This document shows, piece by piece, positions 1-8,857 of a DNA stretch of 64,000 nucleotides. Location of the stretch: positions 62,001 through 126,000 of the forward strand of contig JAEYMI010000048.1 in the NCBI GenBank assembly GCA_023461275.1. Reading direction: 5' to 3'. A program made the position numbers and the translations under genes. The stretch comes from Actinomycetes bacterium. GTDB lineage: Bacteria; Actinomycetota; Actinomycetes; Mycobacteriales; Mycobacteriaceae. Under the pieces are notes generated by a model. That model had not been told where the DNA came from, did not search any database, and saw only the letters and a list, made by a program, of their open reading frames with translations. The first letter of the stretch is position 1. Each line of letters opens with the position of its first letter.

Positions 1-1655
1 CTGCGCCGAGAGCCGCGGATGGCGCTCTGATCGATGGCGACCACACCGTCGAGCGGGACCACGGATCCGTTGATGAGCGAGCTCTTGCCCGATCCGGCGA
101 CGCCGGTCATCACCACGAGCACGCCGAGCGGTATGTCGACGTCGACCTCGCGCAGGTTGTGCAGGTTTGCTCCGCGTATCCGCAGGGCATCCGACGATGT
201 CCGCACCTCGTCCTTGACCGATGCCCGGTCGTCGAAGTGCCGTCCGGTGAGGGTGTCCGCGGATCGCAGCTGCTCCACGGTCCCCTCGAACACGATCTGC
301 CCACCGTCGGTTCCGGCCTTCGGGCCGATGTCGACCACGTGGTCGGCGATCACGATCGCCTCCGGTTTGTGCTCGACCACCAGCACGGTGTTTCCCTTGT
401 CGCGCAGCGCCAACAACAGGTCGTTCATTCGTGCGATGTCGTGTGGGTGCAGACCGATGGTGGGCTCGTCGAAGACATAGGTGACGTCGGTCAGCGAGGA
501 TCCGAGGTGGCGGATCAGTTTGGTGCGCTGCGCTTCTCCGCCGGACAGCGTTCCGGCCGGCCGGTCCAGCGACAGGTAGCCCAGCCCGATATCGACGAAG
601 GAGTTCAGTGTCTCGGTCAGCGCGGTCAGCAGCGGCACCACCGAGGGCTCACTCAAGCCGGATACCCACTCGGCGAGATCGGTGATCTGCATCGCGCAGA
701 CGTCGGCGATGTTGTGGCCCTTGATCTTCGACGACCTCGCCTCCGCCGACAGCCGGGTGCCGTCGCAGTCCGGGCAGGTGGTGAAGGTGATTGCCCGGTC
801 GACGAAGGCGCGAATGTGCGGTTGCATCGCGTCGCGGTCCTTGGCCAGGAACGACTTCTGGATCTTCGGGATCAGCCCTTCGAAGGTGACGTTGATGCCG
901 TCGACCTTGATGCGGGTGGGTTCCTTGTACAGCAGATCGTTGAGTTGCTTCTTGGTGAACTTCGCGATCGGTTTGTCGGGGTCGAAAAAGCCGCAGCCAC
1001 GGTAGATTCGGCCGTACCAGCCATCCATCGTGTAGCCCGGGACGGTCAGTGCCCCCTCGTTGAGCGACTTGGTGTCGTCGTAGAGCGCGCCGAGGTCGAA
1101 GTCCGAGACCGACCCGCGGCCCTCACAGCGCGGGCACATGCCGCCGGTGACACTGAAGCTCCGACGTTCCTTCACCGTGCGGCCGGCCTTCTCGACGGTG
1201 ACCGCGCCGGCCCCGCTGACGGAAGCCACATTGAACGAAAATGCCTGGGAGGAACCGATATACGGCTTGCCGAGACGGCTGAACAGAATCCGCAGCATCG
1301 CGTTGGCGTCGGTCGCGGTCCCGACCGTCGACCGCGGATTGGCGCCCATCCGTTCCTGATCGACGATGATCGCCGTGGTCAGGCCTTCCAGCACGTCGAC
1401 GTCTGGTCTGGCCAGACTCGGCATGAATCCCTGAACGAAGGCGCTGTAGGTCTCGTTGATCAACCGCTGCGATTCGGCTGCAATGGTTCCGAACACCAGC
1501 GAACTCTTGCCCGATCCGGATACTCCAGTGAAAGCGGTCAGTCGCCGTTTCGGGATCTCGACGTTGACGTCACGGAGGTTGTTGACCCGTGCACCGTGGA
1601 CGCGAATCGTGTCGTGGCTGTCGGCGGTATGTGCGGTCGCGACTGGTGTCTTCAC
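1..1655 (-). CDS. UvrA-like ABC ATPase (excinuclease A paralogue), 3' end outside window
   Basis: About 550 codons are present, running off the left edge. The protein reads as a twin-ATPase UvrA-family member. A first Walker A (GVSGSGKSS) lies about 30 residues from the start, and two Cys pairs (CPRCEGRG and TCPDCDGTRL) fit the UvrA zinc modules. An ABC signature (LSGGEAQRTKL) and a Walker B (YVFDEPTIGLHPHD) follow, and a second Walker A (GVAGSGKSS) lies near the edge. The short distance from first Walker A to zinc module and the overall spacing suit the roughly 750-residue UvrA paralogues, of which the Streptomyces peucetius DrrC drug-resistance protein is the known example, rather than the roughly 950-residue repair UvrA. 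That assignment is an inference. The start is GTG at 1655, the first usable codon before the conserved IRVHGARVNNLRDV segment; no strong ribosome binding site is seen. Role: DNA damage or intercalator resistance is likely but unproven. Confidence 0.85.
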   Translation of the reverse strand, partial: MKTPVATAHTADSHDTIRVHGARVNNLRDVNVEIPKRRLTAFTGVSGSGKSSLVFGTIAAESQRLINETYSAFVQGFMPSLARPDVDVLEGLTTAIIVDQERMGANPRSTVGTATDANAMLRILFSRLGKPYIGSSQAFSFNVASVSGAGAVTVEKAGRTVKERRSFSVTGGMCPRCEGRGSVSDFDLGALYDDTKSLNEGALTVPGYTMDGWYGRIYRGCGFFDPDKPIAKFTKKQLNDLLYKEPTRIKVDGINVTFEGLIPKIQKSFLAKDRDAMQPHIRAFVDRAITFTTCPDCDGTRLSAEARSSKIKGHNIADVCAMQITDLAEWVSGLSEPSVVPLLTALTETLNSFVDIGLGYLSLDRPAGTLSGGEAQRTKLIRHLGSSLTDVTYVFDEPTIGLHPHDIARMNDLLLALRDKGNTVLVVEHKPEAIVIADHVVDIGPKAGTDGGQIVFEGTVEQLRSADTLTGRHFDDRASVKDEVRTSSDALRIRGANLHNLREVDVDIPLGVLVVMTGVAGSGKSSLINGSVVPLDGVVAIDQSAIRGSRR

Positions 1656-1698
1656 ACATCGATCGTGCCACGGCGATCTGATGCGCGAATCGTCGAAC

Positions 1699-1986
1699 TC
1701 AGATCGGGGTCAGCGGATGAATCACGATGTCACCCAGGTTGTCGGCCTGGGCGGCCATCGTCTCCCCCAGCGCTGGTGACTTCATGTGCGCATCCAGGGC
1801 TTCCTTGGACTCCCACACCTCGACGGTCACGAAGGTGCCCGGCACGGCCGCTGATTCGAACACGTTGTACGACGTGCAGCCGGGTTCGTCACGAGAGGCC
1901 GACGCGAGTGTCGACAATGCTTGAGCGACTTCGGATTCCGATCCGGATTTGGCGGCGATGGTGGCCACAACCTGTAGTTCACCCAT
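1699..1986 (-). CDS. antibiotic biosynthesis monooxygenase (ABM/YgiN-like) domain protein
   Basis: A 95-residue single-domain protein of the ABM ferredoxin-like fold. It has the usual family features: an N-terminal beta strand (LQVVATIAAKSG), the EPGCTSYNVFES segment, the WESKEALDAHMKSP segment and a closing hydrophobic strand. Family members act as small cofactor-free oxygenases on quinols or polyketide-like aromatics, or as redox-stress proteins, usually as dimers. The substrate cannot be read from the sequence. The gene sits 43 bases upstream of and parallel to the UvrA-like gene, so the two may be co-transcribed, which would fit a detoxification pair. The lipase gene upstream is divergent. 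Confidence 0.8.
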   Translation of the reverse strand: MGELQVVATIAAKSGSESEVAQALSTLASASRDEPGCTSYNVFESAAVPGTFVTVEVWESKEALDAHMKSPALGETMAAQADNLGDIVIHPLTPI

Positions 1987-2134
1987 ATGCTGATCTCCTC
2001 ACCTGAGGTGCCGTGGACTCGGCGGTACGTGTCATTCGGATGCTACAGCGCGAATGCGAACGGCTGATCGATTCGGTGGACGGGGGCACAATGCCCCATA
2101 GGGATCTGCTGACACAGACCGGGAGGCGACACCG

Positions 2135-3397
2135 ATGCCCGACGACCCGACGATGATGATGGCGCCGAGTCTGCAGATCGCGAGCGGCCCGACACAACGC
2201 GATCAGGACTCGGTGGCCCCGCTCATGGTCTCGACGAGCTCGGCACGAATGGACTCGGTGCCGTCGGTCTCGGTGGTGTCGGCACCACTGACCAACAAGC
2301 CGCTGATCAAGAAGTTGGTCGACATCATGGTCAACGAGGACGGCCGGCACGAACGCACTCGTGCATTCGTTCTCGCGGTCTGTGCCGGGTATGCCTATGC
2401 CGACCCCGCTATTCTGCGGGCGACGTTGCAACGGATCGGGCTCGAGACCCGATGCCGCGCGGTCCCGATCACCGTCGACGCGATGTATCTGCGGTCAACC
2501 GCCTACATCATTCAGAGCGTAGACAGACGGCTGGTCATCGTGGCCTACCGCGGTACCGAACCGACCAACATCATCAGTTGGCTCGCCGACTTCGAGACCG
2601 AGACCGAACCGGTCTCCGAGCCACCGGGCGGCGCTGTGCACTCGGGTTTCTACCGCAACATGCGTGCTGGGCGCTACGCCGTGGTCGACGTTATCGACCG
2701 CGCACTGAACGGCGACTACGTCGATGAACACGACGAGGACTCCGCCCAACGTCGGTCGAGGCCGGCCGACGCCGAGACGCCCGTCGAAGCGATCTACTTC
2801 ACCGGACACAGCTTCGGCGGCGCAATGGCGATCCTGCTCGCACTCACCCTGACCGATCGGCTGACGGGCGGGGCGTCGACACCGCCGGTGCGGACCGCTG
2901 AGGCGGACACGACGTTCGGCCGAATCAGCCGCGCGCTGCGCGGCGTGTACACCTTCGGTCAGCCGATGATCGGAACCGCTTGTCTGGCAGAGGGATTGAC
3001 CGATCTACCATTCCGCTATCGACGGTATCTCCAGGCCAACGACCTGGTTCCGCACCTGCCGCCGCGGACGTCAGGTGACTTCGCGCACTTCGGTAGAGAG
3101 ATCCGGTGTGACCGGCGAGAACGAGGTGATGACCCTGACCTCCTCGGTCAACTCGCGTCATTCGGCATCCGCCTCGAGCATCGGGTCCCGGCCCCTCTCG
3201 GTGACCTTCTGCGGAGTCTGCGGACTCCGGCCCGCCAAACCGGACTGATCGGCATCGCCACCGGAGTCCTCACTCTTGCCGGTGGACTGTTTCGCGTGCT
3301 GAACTCACGGTGGCTGCACTGGTCGATCGCCGAGCACGCGCCGCATCACTACATTCGGGCATTGGCCCCCGAAGGACTGACCAACGAATTCGGATAG
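2135..3397 (+). CDS. class 3 lipase family protein
   Basis: A 420-residue alpha/beta hydrolase of the Lipase_3 type. It shows an RGTE segment near residue 144 (VAYRGTEPTNIISWLADF), the HSGFY segment before the nucleophile, the nucleophile elbow GHSFGGAM near residue 230, a YTFGQPMIG segment and an NDLVPHLPP segment carrying the probable catalytic Asp and His region. About 60 N-terminal residues are low-complexity and may be a flexible leader. No signal peptide is obvious, so a cytosolic or membrane-associated role in acylglycerol turnover is the simplest reading. The ATG is preceded by a good ribosome binding site (GGGAGG). The insert between the HSGFY and GHSFGG motifs is long and charged, unlike compact fungal lipases. 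The family call is firm; the substrate is unknown. Confidence 0.82.
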   Translation: MPDDPTMMMAPSLQIASGPTQRDQDSVAPLMVSTSSARMDSVPSVSVVSAPLTNKPLIKKLVDIMVNEDGRHERTRAFVLAVCAGYAYADPAILRATLQRIGLETRCRAVPITVDAMYLRSTAYIIQSVDRRLVIVAYRGTEPTNIISWLADFETETEPVSEPPGGAVHSGFYRNMRAGRYAVVDVIDRALNGDYVDEHDEDSAQRRSRPADAETPVEAIYFTGHSFGGAMAILLALTLTDRLTGGASTPPVRTAEADTTFGRISRALRGVYTFGQPMIGTACLAEGLTDLPFRYRRYLQANDLVPHLPPRTSGDFAHFGREIRCDRRERGDDPDLLGQLASFGIRLEHRVPAPLGDLLRSLRTPARQTGLIGIATGVLTLAGGLFRVLNSRWLHWSIAEHAPHHYIRALAPEGLTNEFG

Positions 3398-3448
3398 GCC
3401 AAGTCGATCCCCGACCCGCCGATCCGAGCCCTCTACCGAAGGTGAGAT

Positions 3449-3955
3449 ATGACCACCGCTCCCAAGTCCCCCACTCCTGCGACCACCGCCTACGACTTCA
3501 CCGCCGACGACATCGACGGCACGTCGGTACCCCTGTCGACGTACGCCGGCCGGCCGCTGCTCATTGTGAACACCGCGTCGAAGTGCGGTTTCACTCCGCA
3601 ATACGCCGGGTTGGAGAAGCTCAATCAGGAGTTCGGCGAGCAAGGACTGCAGGTCCTCGGATTCCCCTGCGACCAGTTCGCCCACCAGGAGCCCGGCAAC
3701 GCCGAGGAGATCAAGAACTTCTGCAGCCTGCAGTACGACGTCACGTTCCCGATGTTCGCCAAGATCGACGTCAACGGCCCGCACGCGCATCCGCTCTATC
3801 AGTGGTTGCGCTCGGAGAAGCGCGGCGTGCTCGGGGGCCGAATCCAGTGGAACTTCACCAAGTTCCTCGTCGATCGCAACGGGGCCGTGGTGAAGCGTTT
3901 CGCTCCCACGACCGCACCCGACAAGTTGGTCGGAGCGATCACCGAGGTGCTCTGA
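3449..3955 (+). CDS. glutathione peroxidase family protein (thiol peroxidase)
   Basis: A 168-residue protein with the glutathione peroxidase fold. The peroxidatic residue is Cys, not selenocysteine, in NTASKCGFTPQY. The FPCDQFAHQEPG loop and the WNFTKFLVDRNG segment carry the Gln and Trp/Asn that complete the active site. Bacterial Cys enzymes of this type usually draw electrons from thioredoxin, and mycolate actinomycetes lack glutathione, so a thioredoxin- or mycothiol-linked peroxidase is the likely role. A ribosome binding site (GAAGGTGAG) precedes the ATG. The DUF1295 gene begins 12 bases after the stop, so the two are probably co-transcribed. Confidence 0.9.
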   Translation: MTTAPKSPTPATTAYDFTADDIDGTSVPLSTYAGRPLLIVNTASKCGFTPQYAGLEKLNQEFGEQGLQVLGFPCDQFAHQEPGNAEEIKNFCSLQYDVTFPMFAKIDVNGPHAHPLYQWLRSEKRGVLGGRIQWNFTKFLVDRNGAVVKRFAPTTAPDKLVGAITEVL

Positions 3956-3967
3956 CAGACTCGACCC

Positions 3968-4852
3968 GTGACGAGAGCTACTTGCTTCGCCCGTATCGGG
4001 TTGGCCTACGCGGTGGCCCTGGCGGTGGCGGCAGTGTGGTTGACCGTCGGTCCCGACACCGGAAGGGTGTGGCTGGATACCCTGATCGCTGACGTGCTGG
4101 CCACGCTGGTGATCTTCGGTTTCAGCCGCCGCTACCGCAATTCCAGTGTCTACGACGCCTATTGGAGCGTGGTACCGCCGCTGCTGTTGGTTTACTGGTG
4201 GTGGCGCGGACATGCCGGAATCGACGACGTCCGCTGCTGGTTGATCGCGATCGTCGTCGTGGCGTGGTCAGTTCGGCTCACGTGGAACTGGGCGTCGTCG
4301 TTTCCGGGTCTGCAGCACGAGGATTGGCGTTATCAGATGCTGCGGGATCGCAGCGGCCGCTGGCCACTGCTCACCGATCTGTTCGCCATTCACCTCGTCC
4401 CCACGCTGCAGGTTTTCATCGGCATGCTTCCGGTGTGCGTTGCCGTGACGTCGCCGGGCCGAACGGTCATGTGGCTCGACGTGGTGGCACTGGTGGTCGG
4501 GATCGGCGCGGTCACGGTGGAGTTTGTCGCGGATCGGCAGTTGCACCGATTCCTGGCCGGGCGATTGCCGGGCGAGACGCTCGCCGACGGTCTCTGGAGT
4601 TGGTCGCGGCATCCGAACTACTTCGGCGAGTTCGGGTTCTGGGTGGCCATGGCACTCTTCGGGGTTGCGGCCGCGCCTGCGCAGGCCTGGTGGTTGTTTG
4701 TCGGCGCGGTCATGATGCTGGCGATGTTCCTCGGTGCGAGCATCCCGATGATGGAGCAACGCAGCCTGCAACGGCGTCCGCACTATGCCGATGTGATCGG
4801 TAGCGTCTCGAAGTTCGTCCCCCGCCCACCGCGGCGGCGGGCCACGCGGTGA
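3968..4852 (+). CDS. DUF1295 integral membrane protein (steroid 5-alpha-reductase-like fold)
   Basis: A 294-residue polytopic membrane protein with about six to eight hydrophobic segments. It has the DUF1295 hallmark motifs: RNSSVYDAYWSVVPP near the start of the conserved core, VRLTWNWA, and near the C terminus SRHPNYFGEFGFW. That last motif resembles the NADPH-binding end of the 3-oxo-5-alpha-steroid 4-dehydrogenase and isoprenylcysteine methyltransferase superfamily. The substrate is unknown for the family, though lipid or sterol reduction is often proposed. The GTG start lies 12 bases after the peroxidase gene. The last codons overlap the start of the next oxidoreductase gene by four bases, so translation is likely coupled. 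Confidence 0.8.
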   Translation: MTRATCFARIGLAYAVALAVAAVWLTVGPDTGRVWLDTLIADVLATLVIFGFSRRYRNSSVYDAYWSVVPPLLLVYWWWRGHAGIDDVRCWLIAIVVVAWSVRLTWNWASSFPGLQHEDWRYQMLRDRSGRWPLLTDLFAIHLVPTLQVFIGMLPVCVAVTSPGRTVMWLDVVALVVGIGAVTVEFVADRQLHRFLAGRLPGETLADGLWSWSRHPNYFGEFGFWVAMALFGVAAAPAQAWWLFVGAVMMLAMFLGASIPMMEQRSLQRRPHYADVIGSVSKFVPRPPRRRATR

Positions 4853-5964
4853 AACGTAGGTGGCGCCTGCTTGTCGTCGGCCTCGGCGATGCGGGATTGC
4901 TCACGGCCATTCACCTCGCCCGCGACTTCGAGACCGTCGCGATCTCGTCCAAGCCCGGACTCGTCAGCGGTCAGGAACTCGGACTGCGCCTGAGTCGCCC
5001 GGATGTCTGGGCCCTCGACTACCGCATCGACTACCGGCGGTTTCGAGGACTCGATCGCGTTCGTATCGTGCACGGTTCGGTCGTCGGACTCGATGCGGAC
5101 GGTCACCGGGTCTCCGGTGTGACCGCCGAGGGTGGCCGATTCGTCGAACCATTCGACATCCTGGTGATCGCCACCGGCGTCACCAACGGCTTCTGGCGAA
5201 CGGCCACAACCGAATCCGACGACGAGATCACCACCGGCCTGAACGCCGCGCACGCCCGCATCGCCGATGCTCACACCGTCGCGGTGATCGGCGGCGGTGC
5301 CGCGGGCATCAGCAGCGCGGTCTCCATCGCGACGGTCTGGCCGGACAAGCGCGTCGACCTCTACTTCCCCGGCGATCGCCCGCTGGCCTACCATCACCGC
5401 CGAACCTGGGACCGGATCCGACGCCGCATCGACGATCTGGGTATCGGCGTACATCCCGGTCACCGCGCGATCATTCCGGACGGATTCGCGGGCGAAGCCA
5501 TCACCGATGGTCCGATCGAATGGAGCACCGGGCAACCCGCTGCCGCCGCCGACGCCGTGCTCTGGGCGATCGGCGCGGTATCGCCCAACACGTCGTGGGT
5601 TCCGCCGGACATGCGCGACGAACACGGGTTCGTTCAGGTGAACGCCCACCTCCAGGTATCCGGCTATCCGGAGGTGTTCGCGATCGGGGACGTGGCGGCC
5701 ACCGACGCCCTGCGCAGTTCCGCCCGGAACCGCGCGGATCGGTTGTTGGCGCACAATATTCGCGCCTTCCAGGCCGGCCGTCGGATGCGGTCGTATCGAC
5801 CGCCGAGCCGCCGATGGGGATCGGTACTGGGAGTGCAGCCCGATGGCCTCGAGGTGTTCACCCCCACCGGGCGTGTCTTTTGCTTCCCGAGCTGGTCGAT
5901 CAACACGGTGTTGCAGCAGTGGATCGTGCGGCGCGGCATCTATCACGGCATCCGCGACGCGTGA
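4849..5964 (+). CDS. FAD-dependent pyridine nucleotide-disulphide oxidoreductase (NDH-2-like)
   Basis: A 371-residue two-dinucleotide-fold flavoprotein. The N-terminal FAD fold (LLVVGLGDAGLLTAIHLA) has a variant GxGxxG. A second Rossmann motif for NAD(P)H appears near residue 147 (VAVIGGGAAGISSA), and the FAD-binding ATG/GD segment near residue 280 (VFAIGDVAATD). No redox CxxC is present, which argues for an NADH:quinone or ferredoxin-reductase-type enzyme rather than a disulphide reductase. Length is close to that of compact type II NADH dehydrogenases. The gene overlaps the DUF1295 gene by four bases and is followed 13 bases later by another flavoprotein gene, so these form a redox operon. 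The electron acceptor is not evident. Confidence 0.75.
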   Translation: MKRRWRLLVVGLGDAGLLTAIHLARDFETVAISSKPGLVSGQELGLRLSRPDVWALDYRIDYRRFRGLDRVRIVHGSVVGLDADGHRVSGVTAEGGRFVEPFDILVIATGVTNGFWRTATTESDDEITTGLNAAHARIADAHTVAVIGGGAAGISSAVSIATVWPDKRVDLYFPGDRPLAYHHRRTWDRIRRRIDDLGIGVHPGHRAIIPDGFAGEAITDGPIEWSTGQPAAAADAVLWAIGAVSPNTSWVPPDMRDEHGFVQVNAHLQVSGYPEVFAIGDVAATDALRSSARNRADRLLAHNIRAFQAGRRMRSYRPPSRRWGSVLGVQPDGLEVFTPTGRVFCFPSWSINTVLQQWIVRRGIYHGIRDA

Positions 5965-5977
5965 ACAAGGACGACGC

Positions 5978-7141
5978 GTGAACAATGACATGGTGGGCAG
6001 CGACGCGGTGGGCAGCAGCATGGCGAGCAGCGCGGCCATGGACAGCGTGGAATGTGTGGTCGTCGGGGCCGGTGTGGTGGGGCTTGCCGTCGGGCGTGCA
6101 TTGGCGCTGTCGGGACGTGAGGTGATGATCCTCGAGGCCGCCGACGACATCGGGACCCAGACCAGTTCCCGCAACTCCGAGGTGATCCACGCCGGCATCT
6201 ATTACCCGGCGGGCAGCGCGAAAGCCGCGATGTGCGTTGCCGGGCGTGAGCAGCTCTACCGCTACTGCGCCGAACGCGATGTGCCGCACCGGCGTCTGGG
6301 CAAGTTGATCGTGGCGACCGATGATGACCAACGGGCGGCGCTGGGCGCGATCCGGGACGCAGCGGCGTGTAATGGCGTCGCCGACCTGACCGAGATCGGT
6401 CGCGACGAACTCCGCGAGATCGAGCCCGAGGTGAATGCGGTGGCTGCCCTCCTGTCCCCGTCGACCGGAATCATCGACAGCCACGGTCTGATGGTCGCGC
6501 TCCGGCGCGATGCCGAGAGTGCCGGTGCCGGTGTGGCATTGCGGAGCGCGGTGACATCGGTGCGTCGCGCAGGCAGTCACACCGTCATAGAGATCGATGG
6601 TGTCGGTGAGCTCGGATGTGAAGTGCTCGTCAACTGTGCCGGCCTGGGCGCCTGGGATGTGGCGCGGTCCTTCGGCGGATTTCCTGAACGGCACATCCCG
6701 CCCCGTCACCTGGCGAAGGGCTCGTACTTCGCGTTGGCGTCCGGTCCGGCGCCGTTTCGGCATCTGATCTACCCGGTCCCCGTCGACGGCGGACTCGGCG
6801 TTCATCTCACGCTCGATCTCGGCGGCGCTGCCCGATTCGGGCCCGACGTCGAATGGGTGGGCACGATCGACTACAGCGTCGATCCCCAACGCGGACAAGC
6901 GTTCTACTCGGCGATCCGGCGCTACTGGCCTGCGCTGCCCGACGATGCGCTGGTGCCGTCGTATGCGGGTATCCGACCGAAGACCACGGGGCGCGGTGCG
7001 CCGGCGGGTGACTTCGAGCTGCTGGGTCCCGACGATCACGGTGTGTCGGGGATCATCCACCTATTCGGCATCGAATCACCCGGACTGACATCGTGTCTGG
7101 CGTTGGGAGATGCGGTGCGCGATATGGTTTCCGGGCGTTAA
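5978..7141 (+). CDS. FAD-dependent oxidoreductase, L-2-hydroxyglutarate oxidase/dehydrogenase-like
   Basis: A DAO-fold flavoprotein of about 387 residues. The FAD dinucleotide motif (CVVVGAGVVGLAVGRAL) begins about residue 23. The segment SRNSEVIHAGIYYP, RLGKLIVAT, the HGLMVAL stretch and a C-terminal GIESPGLTSCLALG are typical of the LhgO/YgaF family, which oxidises L-2-hydroxyglutarate and passes electrons to the quinone pool. Related enzymes act on other 2-hydroxy or amino acids, so the substrate is probable, not certain. The GTG at 5978 is chosen because it follows the previous gene closely; ATG codons at 5990, 6020 and 6038 are alternatives, and 6038 is the closest to the conserved fold. 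The stop codon shares four bases with the stop of the convergent nitroreductase-like gene. Confidence 0.78.
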   Translation: MNNDMVGSDAVGSSMASSAAMDSVECVVVGAGVVGLAVGRALALSGREVMILEAADDIGTQTSSRNSEVIHAGIYYPAGSAKAAMCVAGREQLYRYCAERDVPHRRLGKLIVATDDDQRAALGAIRDAAACNGVADLTEIGRDELREIEPEVNAVAALLSPSTGIIDSHGLMVALRRDAESAGAGVALRSAVTSVRRAGSHTVIEIDGVGELGCEVLVNCAGLGAWDVARSFGGFPERHIPPRHLAKGSYFALASGPAPFRHLIYPVPVDGGLGVHLTLDLGGAARFGPDVEWVGTIDYSVDPQRGQAFYSAIRRYWPALPDDALVPSYAGIRPKTTGRGAPAGDFELLGPDDHGVSGIIHLFGIESPGLTSCLALGDAVRDMVSGR

Positions 7142-7488
7142 CCGCTCACGTCGTCGAGGCGGATGCGCACCGACACCACACCCTTGTCATCACGGCGGCT
7201 CACGGCGTGACCGTGGCGCTCGCTGCCATCAAGGGTCACGGTGATCGGGGCGCCGTCGCCGGTGAAGTTGCGCCACCAGTTCTTCTTGTCCGGCATGGCC
7301 ACACCCACAACGACGTCGTCGCCGGAACGTCGGTACATGACCGGTAGGGAGAACTCTTTGCCTGACTTGCGGCCCGTGTAGGTCAGCACTGTCATCGTGG
7401 TACCCAACTTGTCGCCGATCACCGGCGCGGACAGCAGCGGTGCAACCACCCGGTTGACCGCCGCCATGCCATCCTTGAACAACGTCAT
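7138..7488 (-). CDS. deazaflavin-dependent nitroreductase-like protein (DUF385)
   Basis: A 116-residue protein of the F420-binding split-beta-barrel (Ddn-like, DUF385) group. The TVLTYTGRKSGKEFSLPVMY segment carries the usual TxGRKSG phosphate-binding motif, followed by KKNWWRNF. Mycobacterial relatives use coenzyme F420H2 to reduce quinones or nitro compounds. The N-terminal part is slightly shorter than in Ddn, so membrane association is less clear. The start overlaps the stop of the upstream hydrolase gene in an ATGA, indicating translational coupling. Function inside the cell is inferred from the family only. Confidence 0.8.
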   Translation of the reverse strand: MTLFKDGMAAVNRVVAPLLSAPVIGDKLGTTMTVLTYTGRKSGKEFSLPVMYRRSGDDVVVGVAMPDKKNWWRNFTGDGAPITVTLDGSERHGHAVSRRDDKGVVSVRIRLDDVSG

Positions 7489-8786
7489 GCCGACTCCCCT
7501 TCACCTGACTTCGACGACGTGCCGCGCGGTAGCTGAGGCAGCGGCCGCAGCCGCTCCACCAACCAGGCGTAGACCTCACTGTTGTTCAGCAGCGTGAAGT
7601 GGTTCGCGCGACCCAACTCGAAGGCCGCGTCGTCGGCAAAACCGATGTGGCGCCACTTGTTTCGGCCGGTCGCACTCGGTCCCCGCACGAGGCCGTCTCC
7701 GATGATGCGACCCAACGGATGCCGGGGACTGCGCGTGACGGTGGCCATGACGACGAGATGCTCTGCAGTGGGCAATAATTCGACGTCCTGGCACACCATC
7801 TGATAGATCGCATCGGCATCGGACTCGCGCCAGTCGTCGTCGGTCAGGTAGCCGTGGAACAGATCTCGAATCCCGGCGCTGCGTCGTCGTAGGAGCCCGG
7901 CGACCGGACGGGTCTCGGGTAAGCGGTCGAGCGCGGCGCTCAGGTAGTGCACGCCCTGCGCGGCCGGCGCGCCCAGGTGCGGGCTACCGAGATACACGAC
8001 GTGTCGAACCCGAGGAATCCAGGCACTGCCCGCGCCCATTCCCTGATGGCCGGCGCTGCGGGCGATGAGCCCGCCCATCGAATGGCCGACGATATCGATG
8101 GTGCGGATCGGAACCGGCCAGTTCGTCATGAGGTCGGTGATCAGGCGGTCGAGCAGGATGCCGTTCTCGCTGATGTGTAGTCCGGTGTTGTAGCGCACAT
8201 TGATCGGCGTTGCCCCGACATCGGCTTTCAGCAGCTCGCCGTAGGTTGGTCGACCGCCGTGCCGCCAGGCCAGTTCGGTCTCCATCAGCCCGTGCACAAA
8301 GATCACCACGTGATCGGTGGCGTCGGGATGCATGCGGGCCAGGCTCGCGGCGTCTGTCCCGTACGGCCGGCCGTCGGCGTGGGGGGCCATCTCGATGGCG
8401 AGCGGAGAGGATTCGGCATGCAGGCGGTCGCCGATCAGCCCGTTGACGACGGCGACGCCGAATGCTCCGCGCGAGCTCGCCGAGAGTTCGGCCCCCTCGC
8501 GCCGGGATCGGGTTCCGACCAGCGGAATCAGCTGATCGGCCAGCCGAGACGACTCGGTGAAGGCGGTGTGCACGGCCGTGTAGGTCGCGTCGGTGATGGC
8601 GTCGTGAGCCGGACGGATCGCACCGCCGCGCACGCCCAGCACGGAGAACACCCGATCGGTGACCGCGCGGTGAATGTGGTGGATTCCGGTCGTGGCCCTG
8701 CCCAGTTCTTCCAGAGCGAGACCGGCCAACGCGGTGTACTCGTCGGCCGTGGTCGTGGTGTCGGCGGAAGGAGATGCGGTCGCCAT
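7485..8786 (-). CDS. alpha/beta hydrolase, PGAP1/lipase-like
   Basis: A 433-residue hydrolase. An N-terminal helical region of about 140 residues is followed by an alpha/beta hydrolase core with the oxyanion-region motif VIFVHGLMETELAW, the nucleophile elbow IVGHSMGGLIARSAG and a downstream YLGSPHLGAPAA. A C-terminal H in ANHFTLLNN is the probable catalytic His. The pattern fits the PGAP1-like and palmitoyl-thioesterase-like serine esterases that act on lipids or acylated proteins. No signal peptide is seen. The ATG at 8786 is preferred to a GTG eight codons upstream because a purine-rich AAGGAG-poor stretch precedes both and the ATG starts the conserved part. It overlaps the downstream DUF385 gene by four bases. 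Confidence 0.75.
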   Translation of the reverse strand: MATASPSADTTTTADEYTALAGLALEELGRATTGIHHIHRAVTDRVFSVLGVRGGAIRPAHDAITDATYTAVHTAFTESSRLADQLIPLVGTRSRREGAELSASSRGAFGVAVVNGLIGDRLHAESSPLAIEMAPHADGRPYGTDAASLARMHPDATDHVVIFVHGLMETELAWRHGGRPTYGELLKADVGATPINVRYNTGLHISENGILLDRLITDLMTNWPVPIRTIDIVGHSMGGLIARSAGHQGMGAGSAWIPRVRHVVYLGSPHLGAPAAQGVHYLSAALDRLPETRPVAGLLRRRSAGIRDLFHGYLTDDDWRESDADAIYQMVCQDVELLPTAEHLVVMATVTRSPRHPLGRIIGDGLVRGPSATGRNKWRHIGFADDAAFELGRANHFTLLNNSEVYAWLVERLRPLPQLPRGTSSKSGEGESA

Positions 8787-8794
8787 AACAAACA

Positions 8795-8810
8795 GTGTAC
8801 AGGTGTGCAC
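8795..8810. promoter_or_regulatory. imperfect palindrome in a divergent promoter region, possible repressor operator
   Basis: The half-sites GTGTACA and TGTGCAC, separated by GG, match in six of seven positions as inverted repeats. They lie in the 68-base divergent space between the hydrolase and molybdopterin oxidoreductase genes. The size and TACA/TGTG core resemble TetR- or GntR-type operators. No regulator gene is adjacent, so this is only suggestive. Confidence 0.3.
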
Positions 8811-8857
8811 TCAGTTTGGGCCGCGTTCAGCCAGTTCTGTCATCGTACGATTGAGTG

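Noticed and set aside
159..2006. A long plus-strand open frame opposite the UvrA-like and ABM genes
   Set aside because: It has no recognisable domain, is rich in Arg/Gly/Asp as expected of an antisense frame in high-GC DNA, and conflicts with two clear minus-strand genes.
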